NCBI RefSeq assembly: GCF_963576675.1
Contig: NC_088916.1
Coordinates: forward strand, 26,821,501-26,885,500
Length of the DNA: 64,000 nucleotides
Direction of reading: 5' to 3'
Source of the DNA: Euphorbia lathyris
Lineage: Eukaryota > Streptophyta > Magnoliopsida > Malpighiales > Euphorbiaceae
In this document: positions 11,369-22,735 of the stretch, piece by piece
How positions within the stretch are numbered: the first letter of the stretch is position 1
Layout: each line of letters opens with the position of its first letter
Made by a program: the position numbers and the translations under genes
The notes under the pieces: model-generated
The model's database searches: none
Told to the model about the DNA's origin: nothing
What the model saw: only the letters and a program-made list of their open reading frames with translations

Positions 11369-11850
11369 CTTGTGATATCATATATGAATATTAAAAGATC
11401 CAATCTTAGGCTATGTTGGATTCTCCCTCCCTCTCACCAGATGTATGATTGGAGTTTTAGAAGCTTCTCCATTCTTTAACAAGATTATCGCATTTTATCC
11501 TATTCAGGAATCCCTTTAATATGCAATATAGCGCACACGGTTAACGAATCTCGACTTTATCACAATCATTTTCTTATAAAAAATTCACATTCAGTTTACT
11601 CCTAGTTAGACTAGAAGCCTCTACTCCTATATAAGGATAAAACTCCCCTCACAAAGGTATAATTTCATAGTATGGTAAGCATCCAAAATTTTGTTGCTTT
11701 CTATCACATCTTTCTCAAACTATAATTGGCTTGAGCATTATTTTGTAGGATATATAGAGAAAAGTGGGTTATTCATACATTTTTTTTCGCTCCCTTAACT
11801 CCTTTAGTTATGAACACAATCCATATCTCATCAAGCACCCCACCAAATCC
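11369..11850 (+). repeat. Probable 3' LTR of the Tat relic
   Basis: It begins TGTGATATCATATATG after a G-rich tract. It carries a CTATATAAGG TATA box near 11630. Near its end it has GGCTTGAGCATTATTTTGTAGG, like the GACTTGAGCGTCGGAGTGTC signature of Tat LTRs. The right edge is uncertain, since no partner LTR could be aligned. Confidence 0.42.
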
Positions 11851-12164
11851 TCAACAGTGGAAATTTCCCACTAGGTTGTCAAGATTTAGAGTAGCTACAA
11901 CTTTCTTTAACAGCGATGCCTGATGTAGAGCCTTATTATTAGGAGGATGTGTGTTATTTACGCCCTCTACATTACTAATTCCAACTATCATCATTGGTTT
12001 AGAATATGATGAACTCATGATTGATTTTTTCAGGCTCATGCTTACTGCAGTAATGATAAAAAATATATTATTTCATTGTGGGTCAAACTAAATGTTTTGA
12101 CTTGTTAAAGTTAAATAACTTGCTTTAGAGAATTAGTGCTAACAAGTACTATAGTAAAGATAAC

Positions 12165-13729
12165 TAATAGGGGTAAAAAAACCCTATTTTTAGGTAAGGT
12201 TTTTAGGATGGTTTAGTTTAATTTTCCTTCAATAAGCGAGCAATTCTCGTATTTTTATGCATGTGTGCGTATTAGTTAGATTTTGTATATGTTTTATTTA
12301 CTTTTGTAGTTTGAGGTCATTTCCTGATTGTTTTTGGGCAAATACTGCCAAAATAGCACGTATGATAACTCTCAAGTATTTATTATAGCTAAATGATCCA
12401 CCAATAGTCGCACCAAATGGAGTTTTTACTCAAATCTAGCGATTGGTGGGTCAAATCTAGCCTTTGAACTAACGCCGTTTGGAGTTTTAGTGCGTGTGAA
12501 GGTCAAAATAGGAACAATTTTGGGCAAAAATCGAATCTCGGGGTCCCTCGACAGTCGCTCGGTGCGTTTGGGCATTTATCGCTCATCGACCTAGCCATTA
12601 TAGGCCAACTCGGTGAGCTGGCACTCCCAGTGCGACGAGCTGGCCCTTAGGGGCCAGCTCGGGCGAGCTGGTGTCCAACTCGCACTGAGCTGGCTGTTAG
12701 AGGCTAGGTCGGTGAGCTGCATCTCGGGAATCAGTCTTTTGACTGATTCCCAGCCCCACGACTCCACGATTACGTCCCCATTTTGCCACCTGCAACAGGA
12801 AACAAATCCGATCAGTATTGGGACTCAAACACAACTATAAATACGACCTTTCTATTGTAAATTGGATTATCTTTTTTCTTTTCTAAAAACCCTAGCTTCC
12901 ACCCTTGAAGAATCCTCTCTCTCTCCTTCCATCCACCATTGAAGAACCTTCAAGCTCCGGTTCCATCGAGGATTATTCAAGGATCTATCCTTCAAGTCCT
13001 AAGAAGACGTTTGCACTGGTCGACAGGTTCCCTAAAAGGGATTTTTTCTCTTTTTATATTCTGTTTACCTCTGATCCAAGCTATGAATCTTAGGCTAATT
13101 GTAACATCGTGACAAACACGTTCTTCATCTTTAATGTTAATTTGATTTCTTGTTTTATTCAATTGATTTGCCTATTTAATCGTTGTCTTACGCTTTGTCT
13201 GATTGGTTTAACTCATTCATATATCCGAATAAATACTTGGCACACATTACGAGCTGAATCAGACCTAGTCAGAGCCTATAGGATTGACGACCCTATGGAA
13301 GATTAAGCCCAAATTACTGATCCTTGGAGCTAGTTTCGGCCTTACAAGGGAATCACGCCCTAGGAACCATAGCAGGATAAGTAGGGTTAATCGCCTCAGG
13401 CACAAGTGACTTAGATTAGGTTAATAATTGATTGTTTAAACAGGTTGAATTTATCATTATCGTATCCTTCCATATCCCTTTAGGTAATTGCATTAGTAAA
13501 ACATCACCTAGGAGTAGAATAACTTAGTTAGGAGTAGATTAATTTAAAAACAAACTCAATCTCAAACCCCCCTAAGCCTATATAACACTAGAAATTGAGT
13601 AGCTCGATACTTGTAGGAGTAAATCCTGTGGATTCGATATCTGGACTTGTCCAGATTATTACTTGATAACGACGGGATACACTTATCCCTTAGTGAGTCT
13701 CAATTAGGCGACAGTCCCAGGGCACATCA
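12165..13729 (+). repeat. 5' LTR of the Athila element
   Basis: This 1565-bp LTR matches 20630-22158 along its whole length. It starts TAATAGGGGT, where the 3' copy keeps the canonical TGATAGGGGT, and ends GGCACATCA. Relative to the 3' LTR it has an extra block of about 35 bp just after the TATA box. The two LTRs differ at many single positions, so the insertion is not recent. U3 has a GC-rich block of AGCTGGC/GCCAGCT repeats at 12600-12720. Confidence 0.93.
12835..12843 (+). promoter_or_regulatory. TATA box in the Athila 5' LTR
   Basis: CTATAAATA lies in mid-LTR and is conserved in the 3' LTR at 21299-21307. It is the expected pol II start signal for element RNA. The spacing to the LTR end (about 890 bp) implies a long R-U5 leader. 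Confidence 0.6.
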
Positions 13730-13735
13730 AGTTTT

Positions 13736-13754
13736 ATGCGCCGTTGCTGGGGAT
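13736..13754 (+). promoter_or_regulatory. Primer binding site of the Athila element
   Basis: ATGCGCCGTTGCTGGGGAT begins a few bases after the 5' LTR. It is a slightly mutated form of TGGCGCCGTTGCCGGGGA, complementary to the 3' end of the tRNA (Asp type) that primes reverse transcription in this lineage. Confidence 0.75.
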
Positions 13755-13938
13755 CTACTTTCTCTGCAATATCGAACCGAAGGTCGAATTTGTTAGTTTA
13801 GGCATTCATTCTGTTTATAAGTTTTGTTTTATACCTTTTATACTTGTTCATATACAATTCTTTTATATATTGTAAAAGCTGTAACATTATAAATTCTGCA
13901 CTTCTTACATTTTTAAATTTTATTTTTCAGCGCTATCA

Positions 13939-14760
13939 TGGATAACAGAACTCTAGAACCATCCATGGCTGACTTAAACAAGAAAATGGATTTCCTTGTG
14001 GCTTTTCTTAGCCGTAAAAACCCAACAAGGATACCATTTGGTACATGATGTGGCTAGAATCACCACGGTGAGGTATGCCATATCAACCAATTTATGCCTA
14101 GAGGTGAGAATGTAAGTTATTTGGGAAATCGCCAAAGGTCTAATTCTGAACCCACAACTTACAACCATTACGATTGGGGAAACACTCAGTACCCGTCAGG
14201 GCCATACATGGCACCCATGGATAATCTCTCTTACTTCCAGCCTAACTCAGATTTCCATGGCAGGCAAACAGGGTATTTGGAAGAAATAATGGTTCTCTTA
14301 AAGGACATATCTACCCGACTTGCTGCCAATGAGGCGGTTTACAGGGCCCTGAGTGAGCAAATCGCCACAATTAGGCATGAAGAAAGGGAGTACCAGGAGG
14401 CGATCACCTCACAAGAGGAAACGATTCAAGCCATCGCCTTGAGAAGTGGTAAGAAAGTTGACACACCCGTGCCACCCCAGTCACAAGTTCAACCGTCACC
14501 TCGGGTAAGTAAGGAACCGTAAGTGGTAAGCAACCTCGGTCCTGTGTTTGAAAAATCAGCTCCTGAAGTAGCTGTAGAAAAAGTGGTTAAACCTTATATT
14601 CTAAAACTGCCATTCCCATAGAAACAGAAAAAGGCTAACCTAGATAAGAAATTTGCTAAATTTTTAGCGATCCTCAGTAGGCTAGAAATTAACATTCCGT
14701 TAATGGAAGCATTAGAGGAAATGTCGAATTATGCAAAATTTCTTAAAGACATGCTGTCCA
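13939..14760 (+). pseudogene. Athila gag, internally deleted
   Basis: The start MDNRTLEPSMADLNKKMDFL is followed within about 30 codons by a stop. The frame jumps to a zinc-knuckle relic (CG-NHHGEVC, with the codon between G and N now TAG) and then the open C-terminal part at 14094-14522. That part has YLEEIMVLLKDISTRLAANE and the QAIALRSGKKV motif typical of Athila gag tails. It reads on past a stop to EINIPLMEALEEMSNYAKFLKD. The large gag core expected between residues 30 and the zinc knuckle is missing. Virus-like particles could not form from this copy. Confidence 0.8.
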
Positions 14761-14779
14761 AGAAAAAGAAGTTTAGGAA

Positions 14780-15521
14780 AATGAAATAGTGGCCCTGGCA
14801 GAGCAATGCTCGGCCATAATCACTCACAAGTTACCCCCCAAACTGAAAGATCAGGAAAGCTTTACCATCCCTTGTAGAATAGGCAATATGCATATAGATA
14901 GGGCAGTGTGCGATTTAGGAGCAAGTATTATTTTGATGCCTTTATCTATTTTCAGGAAATTGGGACTTAGGGAGCCTAAACCAATAAACATGACATTGCA
15001 GCTGGTAGATAGGTCAATTGCACGGCCTAGAGGTATAGTTGAGGATGTGCTGGTGAAGGTGGACAAACTGATCTTCCCGGTCGACTTTTGTGGTCCTTGA
15101 CATGGAAGAAGATGACTCCATCCCTATTCTCCTTGGGAGACCGTTCCTTGCAACTGGTAGCACACTGATAGACGTTCATGGAGGTAAATTGGTCCTAAGG
15201 GTGCAAGACGAAGAGGTAACATTTAATGTTTATGATTCAATGAAGTTTCCCTAAGAACACTCCAAGAGCTGCAATTTTGTAGATATATTAGTAAATGAGT
15301 GCCTTGAGGAAACTAACTATTGCATGAATGATACATGTGTAGAATTAGATTCAGGTAGTGAGGAATGTGTAGACTTAGATAAACCAATAGAGGACCTTCC
15401 ACCTGAAATCTGTTACTGGGCAAAGGGTAAAAAAGAGGACTTTGATCGTGAGATCAAACCTAAGCCTAAAACGTCGTTGGAGGAACCCTCCAAAACTGGA
15501 GCTCAAACCCTTGCCCAGTAA
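14780..15521 (+). pseudogene. Athila aspartic protease region
   Basis: The protease would cut the gag-pol polyprotein. The core is LPPKLKDQESFTIPCRIGNM, then CDLGASIILMPLSIFRKLGL with catalytic D in DLGAS (near 14911), then LVDRSIARPRGIVEDVLVKV and, one frame on, DMEEDDSIPILLGRPFLATG and TLIDVHGGKLVLRVQDEEVTF. A frameshift lies at about 15095 and a stop near 15252. The open stretch 15324-15521 (ELDSGSEECVDLDKPIEDLP) is the acidic linker between protease and RT. Confidence 0.85.
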
Positions 15522-15589
15522 TCTGAAATATGTTTTTATTCAACCTCCCACAGATTTACCTGTTATTATTTCTTCTTTTTAACAGCTGA

Positions 15590-16910
15590 ATAGGAGGAAA
15601 AACTGATAAAGGTGCTGAAGAAACATAAGGGAGCCTTTGGATGGTCGATCCATGACATCAAAGGCATCGACCCCAAAATATGCACACATAGGATCTTCCT
15701 TGAGGATGAGATCAAGCCATTTGCTCAACCTCAACGCCGGCTCAACCCTAATATGAAGGAGGTAGAAAGAGAAAGATAGAAATGAGGAGTTACCTAATAG
15801 AAAGAAATGACTAAGGATAAGAAGTTACGAATAGAAAGAGAAGCTAAAAGCAAGGACGTGAGGTTATAAAACTCCTCGACTCAGGTATTATCTTTCCAAT
15901 CTCTGATAGCCAATGGGTAAGTCCGGTGCAATGTGTGCCCAAAAAGGGGGGAACTACGGTAATGGAAAACGAAAAAGGAGAATTGATCCCAACTAGAAAG
16001 GTCACGGGTTGGCGTGTATGCATAGATTATAAGAAATTAAACGATGCCACCCATAAAGACTACTTCCCTTTACCGTTTATTGATCAAATGTTGGAACGTT
16101 TGCTAGGGCATGAGTTTTTCTGCACTCTAGATGGGCTATCCGGTTATATGCAAATTCCTGTGGACCATTTGGACTAAGAGAAAACCACATTCACTTGTCC
16201 CTATGGAACTTTTGCATATAGATGGATGCCCTTCGGACTTTGCAATGCTCCTGCCACATTCCAGCCTTGCATGATGGCTATTTTTTTTGACATGGTTGAA
16301 GAGTTCGTGAAAATTTTCATGGACGATTTCAATGTTGTAGGACCCTCATTCGACCAATGTCTTAAAAATCTGGACCGTGTCTTAGAACGTTGTGAAGACA
16401 CAAATCTAGCACTTAATTGGGAAAAGTGTCAGTTTATGGTTTAAAATTATATAGTATTAGGACACAAGGTGTCAGGAAAAGGGATTGAGGTCGATCCAGC
16501 AAAAATTGAGGTGATAGAAAAATTACCTCCACCCACCAATGTAAACTTGGCTAGGAGCTTTTTAGGACATGCGGGGTTTTATAGACATTTTATAAAAGAT
16601 TTCTCAAAAATCACCAAACCCCTCACCCAATTATTACTTAAGGATGCTGATTTTAATTTCAATGATGAATGTATGCATGCTTTCGAATTATTGAAAAAGA
16701 AATTAATTGATGCACCTATCATGGTAAGCCCGGATTGGTCCCTTCCCTATGAGTTAATGTGTGATGCCAGTGACCTGGCTGTAGGAGCCTGTCTTGGACA
16801 GCGGGTGGATAAACTTTTTCGTCCAATTTTTTATGCTAGCAAAACTCTGAATGAGGCACAACAGAACTATTCAATAACCGAAAAGGTAGAGTTAGTGATT
16901 AATATGTGTC
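15590..16910 (+). pseudogene. Athila reverse transcriptase and start of RNase H
   Basis: RT would copy element RNA into DNA. In order: KKHKGAFGWSIHDIKGIDP, QPQRRLNPNMKEVERE, PISDSQWVSPVQCVPKKGG, GWRVCIDYKKLNDATHKDYFPLP (16009-16076), FFCTLDGLSGYMQIPVD, TFAYRWMPFGLCNAPATF and the catalytic FMDDF (FVKIFMDDFNVVG, about 16303-16341). Then come LGHKVSGKGIEVDPAKIEVI, the FLGHAGFYRHFIKDFSKI linker and the RNase H start LMCDASDLAVGACLGQR. Stops lie near 16176 and 16442. A purine-rich 69-bp insertion lies at 15763-15842. RNase H is cut off after NYSITEKVELVI by a deletion into integrase. Confidence 0.88.
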
Positions 16911-17848
16911 ACTCTAGAGAACCAGGCGGACAGTGGCCAAAATCCTTCAAAGTGGGTTTCGGTGGCCACAAATGCATGGTGATGTTAATAGTTATATTAA
17001 ATATTGTGATGAATGTCAGAGAGTAGGAAATATCTCTAGGAAAAAAAGATGCTTCAACAAGGCATACTCGTCTATGAGCTATTCGATGTTTGGGGGCATA
17101 GACTTTATGGACCTTTCCCTATATCACACAACAACCAATACATCTCCAAATGGGTAGAAGTCGTAGCTTTATCCATAAACGATGCTCGAGTAATGATGAA
17201 CTTCCTAAAAAGGAATATTTTTACTAGATTTGGTACCCCCCGAGCTATTATTAGTGATGGGGGATCCCACTTCTGCAATAGACAATTTGACACATTGCTC
17301 CAAAAGTATGGCGTAGCTCATAGGATTGCAACATCTTACCACCCTCAAACTAGTGGATAAGTAGAAGTGTCAAATAGAGAGCTAAACGTATTCTTGAGAA
17401 AACAATAGGGAATGCTAGAAAAGATTGGAGTCTTAAGCTAGATGATGCCCTTTGGGCATATAGGATAGCTTTCAAAACTCCCATAGGAATGTCCCCCTAT
17501 CGTTTAGTTTTTGGAAAATCTTGTCACTTGCCTGTTGAATTAGAACATAAAGCCTACTGGGCACTGAAATATCTAAACTTTGATCCTAAACTTTCAGGTG
17601 ACCTTCGGCTAACATAGCTGCATGAACTGGATGAGCTGAGATACAACTCTTATGAGAATGTCAAACTCTACAAGGGTGCACGACAAGAAAGTGCAAAGGA
17701 GAACCTTCCAAAAAGGTGACCAAGTACTTCTGTACAACTCCCGATTGAAATCCTTTCCTGACAAGCTCAAAAGCAGGTGGTATGGGCCATTTACAGTCAC
17801 AGATGCACACCCCTCCGGTATGGTCGAAATCGAAGGGAAAGATGGGAT
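16911..17848 (+). pseudogene. Athila integrase, 5' part
   Basis: The region starts just after the deletion. It holds the end of the zinc-binding domain ([17 protein letters not shown]), then the core with [40 protein letters not shown] (second catalytic Asp), [10 protein letters not shown] and SNRELN (catalytic Glu). A C-terminal part follows: DKKVQRRTFQKGDQVLLYNS and KLKSRWYGPFTVTDAHPSGMVEIEGK. At least three frameshifts and several stops are present. The frame then runs into the solo LTR at 17849 and resumes at 19169. Confidence 0.85.
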
Positions 17849-19163
17849 TGTTGAAACACCTTTCCACATGATTTTGATTTGACAAAATTATTTATGTGGA
17901 TGATAAAAATATTCCAACACATTAAATTTAAATGCTTTGATTTATTTATACTAATGTGTTTGTTCAATGTTGAGTTATTTGATTAATAAGCCAATTAGCT
18001 AAATGGACCCAAGGCCCATAAAAGAAAGTCAAAGCCTCACGGCCCAAGTAGACTCAAAACGCCATCGTACTGAGTAAGACATAAGCCCAGTAATAAGAAG
18101 GATCGAGAAGCCTTCTACCAATAGCTTCAAGATGAAGCTGCTGAGTTGAACGACAAGAAGTACAAGTGAGCAGCAGAACAGAATAAACTTGGAGACAAAG
18201 TATTTCTACTTTGGGTAAAGCTCAGAAGGCGCAGGAAGCTGTCTGGAAGACTTTGCCATAAATGTGGGAACATTCTGTTTCATCTGACGAAAAGCTGCTG
18301 AGTACTGACGAAGACAGAAGATACAAGAATATGATTGGCTGAGGACGCTGAGCACGTACTGAGTGAAAGCGACAGGAAGCCGTTTTACTCCAACGATTAT
18401 TTCGAAATTCGAAATCACCGGTGCTTCAAGTGTCACTATAAATAGGCCACTCAAATGCTTCATTCGATGCAGATCTTGAATCAAGTCGAAACGCTGACCA
18501 AATTGATACTTGAAGTTCTGTGAGAAAAGCAAAGCAAATCTTACACCAATTCCAATCTTGTGTAAAAGTCTAGAGTGATTTTATTCATCTATAGTGTCTC
18601 AGCAATTGTTGTTTAGGACAAACACTTATCATTTCTAGAAGAATAGAAAGGAGAAGCTGAGTACTCGGTTATAGTACTCAGCGGTAGTAATAGGAGTGAG
18701 TAGAGGAATAGAGGAAGGTACTCTTGTATACTCAGCTTCTGTTGTAAAAGGTTTCGTGCTCTACCTTTAAAGAGCTCAGTAGAGGATTCAAAAAGCTCGG
18801 AACGAGTTCCGGGGACTGGACGTAGGCGGAGAGGCCGAACCAGGATATGTCTACTGAGTAACATATTTCTAACCCTTAACTCATTTATATATTGTTTGCT
18901 ATAAAACTGACTAAGTAACGAACTCACGCCGAGTTAAGTGCATTGAGAAGCTGAGTTCAGGAATAGACTCAAGTGCTATCTCCTGACTCAAGAAAAGAAA
19001 CAGACTTAGTCACCAGTTGACTAAGCTTGTGTCTTAAACTACTCAGCACTGCTGTGTAAACCTATTCTTAAAGAAAAGAAGTCAGCCTTAACGGACAAAT
19101 TTTTTGAATAGTTCCTATCCCCCCCCTTTGGAACTAATCTTGTCACGTTATACGGGACCAACA
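17849..19163 (+). repeat. Solo LTR inserted in the Athila integrase
   Basis: This 1315-bp unit starts TGTTGAAACACCTTTCC and ends ACGGGACCAACA. It is flanked by a perfect 5-bp duplication, GGGAT (17844-17848 and 19164-19168). It belongs to the same family as the LTRs at 62065 and 62687, and the copy at 62687 is followed by an initiator-Met-type primer site. No internal region is present, so it is the product of LTR-LTR recombination. The interior is rich in CTGAGT/ACTCAG motifs. ORFs on its minus strand are shadows. Confidence 0.93.
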
Positions 19164-19168
19164 GGGAT

Positions 19169-19263
19169 CACCTAAAAGGTAAATGGAGATCGCCTTAAGC
19201 TTTATCTTGGCAAAGATAATTCGGATGTGCAAGTCCTGCGCCTGCAGGACAATTAAAATGGAA
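19169..19263 (+). pseudogene. Athila integrase, last part after the solo LTR
   Basis: Directly after the duplicated GGGAT the integrase tail continues: KVNGDRLKLYLGKDN, then SDVQVLRLQD. This motif closes Athila integrases. Its position proves that the solo LTR split an existing gene. One stop (TAA) precedes KVNG. Confidence 0.82.
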
Positions 19264-20629
19264 CCCCATTAGTAAGTTGTCTTCTCCACCCTATCTCCTT
19301 TCACATGTATATTATTGTTTTTATATGCAATGTCGGAACTTATTGCATGATTTAAGTGTGAGGAGGAGGGGTAGACAAATTTACAAAAATTGTCTAAAAT
19401 TTTTAATTTTTTGTTGCATCGTGTCTAGTTTAGTTTTGATGTTTTGGGGTTTTATTTCTATTTTTGCATGTTTTAGGACCTAAAACCAAACTTCCTTTCA
19501 AGCTAAACTTCGTTATTTGTTTCTGGAGACTGAGAACCGAATCTAAAAATGCATGACAACTAGTTTAGGTGTGGGACACAACCCTTGTATCTGTAAACGC
19601 ATGAGCGAAGATTGCATTTAGACCCTATTTTTGAAGAAATGCTAAAATTAGTACCTAGGTAGATAACTTAAGGATTGAAGATTACAAATTTTGCACCTAA
19701 TACTGAGTTGAGTCTACATGCACTGATTTGAGACAATAGACGATGAATTAGCCTCATTAGAATTAACCTTTTTTTACCTTATTTTTATCTTTTTCATCCA
19801 CTTTAGGAAGCCCTTTTGAGCCTTAACTTTTGTAGTTTATAGTTTTCTTTCTTCTTAACCCTTATTTTTGCAAACTATCATTGTGTTTGTTACCTAACCC
19901 AATTTTTGCAAAACTCACCTTGAGTTTTTGTTATATTTTAGCGCTTTTTCTTTGTTCATGGCACTATAAGAGCAAGCCAAAAGGCTAAGAGGTGAACGAG
20001 CACAATTGTTAAACAGGAAAAAAGAAAAGAAAAAGAAAAGAGATGAACAAAAGGGAAAACATCATTCCACAGTTCTTAGAATCAAAACGTCTCAGAAAAA
20101 AAATAATAAAAAGTTCAATCACTTCATATTTGCTAAAGCCATTTAACCTTGTTTTTCTAGCACTAGAATTTATAACCCTTGTTGTACCTATAACCTTTTC
20201 TAACCACATTACATCCCCAATTCGAGGCTGTTTTTGATATTATCGGAGTCATGTAGCAAAGTGGAGGAAGTGGGATGAACGTGCAAAGTCAACTAATCCT
20301 AAGCAAGGACATAAGCTGAGAGTAAACACTTTAGCCACTAAATATTGTGTGAATTGAGTGCACTAGCTATGGTGAGGTGTTTTACTTAGCTAGCCCCTAA
20401 AGCTCGTTTAATTGAACATGTATCATTTTCTTAAGAATATAACCTGTGATAATTGAAGTGCGACTTTTGGATATCATTCTCTATTTTGTACTTCCGAATA
20501 CATGTAATTACAAATGCTCGAAATTGTGTCAGGCACCTAAACTATGAGGTTTTTCTAGTTTGGCTAGTGATTGCAGGTTTAGTTTTTAGTTTACTTAGGG
20601 TCAAGTAAAGTTTTAAGTGTGAGGAGGTT
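19264..20629 (+). other. Athila 3' non-coding region and polypurine tract
   Basis: About 1.36 kb without a credible gene. In Athila relatives an env-like ORF may occur here, but no membrane-type frame is visible. The purine block AAGTGTGAGGAGGTT at 20615-20629 abuts the 3' LTR and should prime plus-strand DNA. A near copy, TTTAAGTGTGAGGAGG, lies inside at about 19349-19364. Confidence 0.6.
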
Positions 20630-22158
20630 TGATAGGGGTCAAAAACCCCTATCTTTAGGTACGGTTTTTAGGACGGTTTAGTTTAATTTCCCTTCAATAA
20701 ACGAGTAATTCTCGCAATTTTATGCATGTGTGCGTATTAGTTAGATTTTGTGTATGTTTTATTTACTTTTGTAGTTTGAGGTCGTTTTTTTTATTGTTTT
20801 TGGGCAAATACCGCCAAAATAGCACGTATGATAACTCTCAAGTATTTATTATGGCTAAATGATCCACCAATAGTCGCACCAAACAGAGTTTTTACTCAAA
20901 TCTAGCGATTGGTGGGTCAAATCTAGCCTTTGAACTAATGCCGTTTGGAGTTTTAGTGCGTGTGCAGGTCAAAACAGAAACAATTTCAGGCAAAAATCGT
21001 GTCTCAGGGTCCCCCGGCAGTCGCTCAGTGCGTTTTGGCGTTTGTCGCTCGTCGAACTGGCCATTGTAGGCCAACTCGATGAGCTGGCACTGCCAGTGCG
21101 ATGAGCTGGCCCTTAGAGGCCAGCTCGGTGAGCTAGTGCCCAGCTCGTGCCGAGCTTGCTGTCAGAAGCTAGCTCGGCGAGCTACGCCTTAGGAATCCGT
21201 TTTTTGACTGATTCCCGACCCACAACTCCACGATTGCGTCCCCACTTCACCACCTGCAACAGGAAACAAATCCGATCAGTATTGGGACTCAAACACAACT
21301 ATAAATAGGACCTTTAAAAACCCTAGCTTCCACCCTTGAAGAATCCTCTCTCTCCTTCCATCCACCATTGAAGAACCTTCGAGCTCCGCTTCCACCGAGG
21401 ATTATTCAAGGATCCATCCTTCAAGTCCTAAGAAGACGTCTGCACTGGTCGATAGGTTCCCTGAAAGAGATTTCTTCTCTTTTTATATTCTGTTTACCTC
21501 TGATCCAGGCTATGAATCTTAGGCTAATTGTAACATCGTGACAAACACGTTCTTCATCTTTAATGTTAATTTGATTTCTTGTTTTATTCAATTGATTTGC
21601 CTATTTAATCTTTGTCTTACACTTTGTCTGATTGGTTTAACTCATTCATATATCCGAATAAATACTTGGCACACATTGCGAGTTGAATCAGACCTAGTCA
21701 GAGCCTATAGGATTGACGACCCTATGGAAGATTAAGCCCAAATTACCGAGCCTTAGAGCTAGTTTCGGCCTTAAAAGGGAATCACGCCCTAGGAACCATA
21801 AAAGGATAAGTAGGGTTAATCGCCTCAGGCACAAATGACTTAGATTAGGTTAATAATTGATTGTTTAAACGGATTTAATTTATCATTATCGTATCCTTCC
21901 ATATCCCTTCGGATAATTGCATTGGTAAAAGATCACCTAGGAGTAGAATAACTTAGTTAGGAGTAGATTAATATAAAAACAAACTCAATCTCAAACCCCT
22001 CAAAGCCTAGATAACATTAGAAACCGAGTAGCTCGATACTTGCAGGAGTAAATCTTGTGGATTCGATACTTGGACTTGTCCAGATTATTACTTGATAACG
22101 ACGGGGTACACTTATCCCTTAGTGAGTCTCAATTGGGCGACAACCCCGAGACGCATCA
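20630..22158 (+). repeat. 3' LTR of the Athila element
   Basis: This 1529-bp LTR is the partner of 12165-13729. It starts TGATAGGGGTC and ends GAGACGCATCA. It keeps the TATA box at 21299-21307 and the GC-rich AGCTGG repeats at about 21062-21190. It lacks a block of about 35 bp after the TATA box. The ORF at 21538 is a shadow, present in both LTRs. Confidence 0.93.
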
Positions 22159-22646
22159 ATTACGCAAGTGTATCTTGAAGGCTCAATTATCTTTATATAT
22201 AGGATGAACAATCCTAATTGAAATGGGATTAGTCTTCATATTCATCCAATAGTAGGCAATCCTAATTAGAAAAATATATAAACCTTTTATTAAGTCCTAT
22301 CTGCATAATGTTTTTGTTTTATTTGTAGAGAATCTTCTTTAAACGAGACTAGAAATATCGTGAAAGAATACCAGGATGAGAGAAAGTCCAGTATAAATCC
22401 TTAGGATATACCAAAAATAACATCCGATACGTTATCAATAACCAAAACTTTTTTACATGTATTTTAAAAATAAAACATAAATGAAATAATATATAAATAG
22501 TTTTTTATTACACAATGTTTTTTATATTATATTTAATTTTAAATTTTATGAATTATTTTTATTTGAATGAAATTAAGTAAGTAAATTATTTTTTGTTATA
22601 CATATAAGACAGTGATTGTTTTAATAAGAATGAAAATGAACATATT
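22159..22646. other. AT-rich flank between Athila and LINE
   Basis: Very AT-rich DNA with no gene frame. It ends at the LINE target site, which begins at 22647. Confidence 0.5.
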
Positions 22647-22735
22647 ATATTATTATTGGATCACAGATATATTGAAGATGGCTGTGACCTAGCCTCCCGC
22701 CGATCTACTTCTTCTCACCGCCGTTTTCACTGAAT

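Larger units (their letters stand above)
12165..22158 (+). mobile_element. Athila-type Ty3/gypsy retrotransposon, full structure, dead
   Basis: This is a complete LTR-internal-LTR insertion of about 10 kb. The order is 5' LTR (12165-13729), Asp-tRNA-type primer binding site, gag remnant, protease, RT, integrase, long 3' non-coding part, polypurine tract and 3' LTR (20630-22158). Flanking pentamers ATAAC (12160-12164) and ATTAC (22159-22163) are probably one TSD with one change. The DLGASI protease and the KVNG(D)RLKLYLG integrase tail mark the Athila lineage. Frameshifts, stops, a lost gag core and an RNase H/integrase deletion make it non-autonomous. A later solo LTR sits at 17849-19163. Confidence 0.9.

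Noticed and set aside
13109..13306. 65-codon ORF, repeated at 21538-21735
   Set aside because: It occurs at the same place in both Athila LTRs; low-complexity translation with no domain.
18206..18532. Minus-strand ORFs at 18206 and 18613
   Set aside because: Both lie in the solo LTR; related sequence at 62411 in another LTR of the family shows it is LTR sequence, not a gene.
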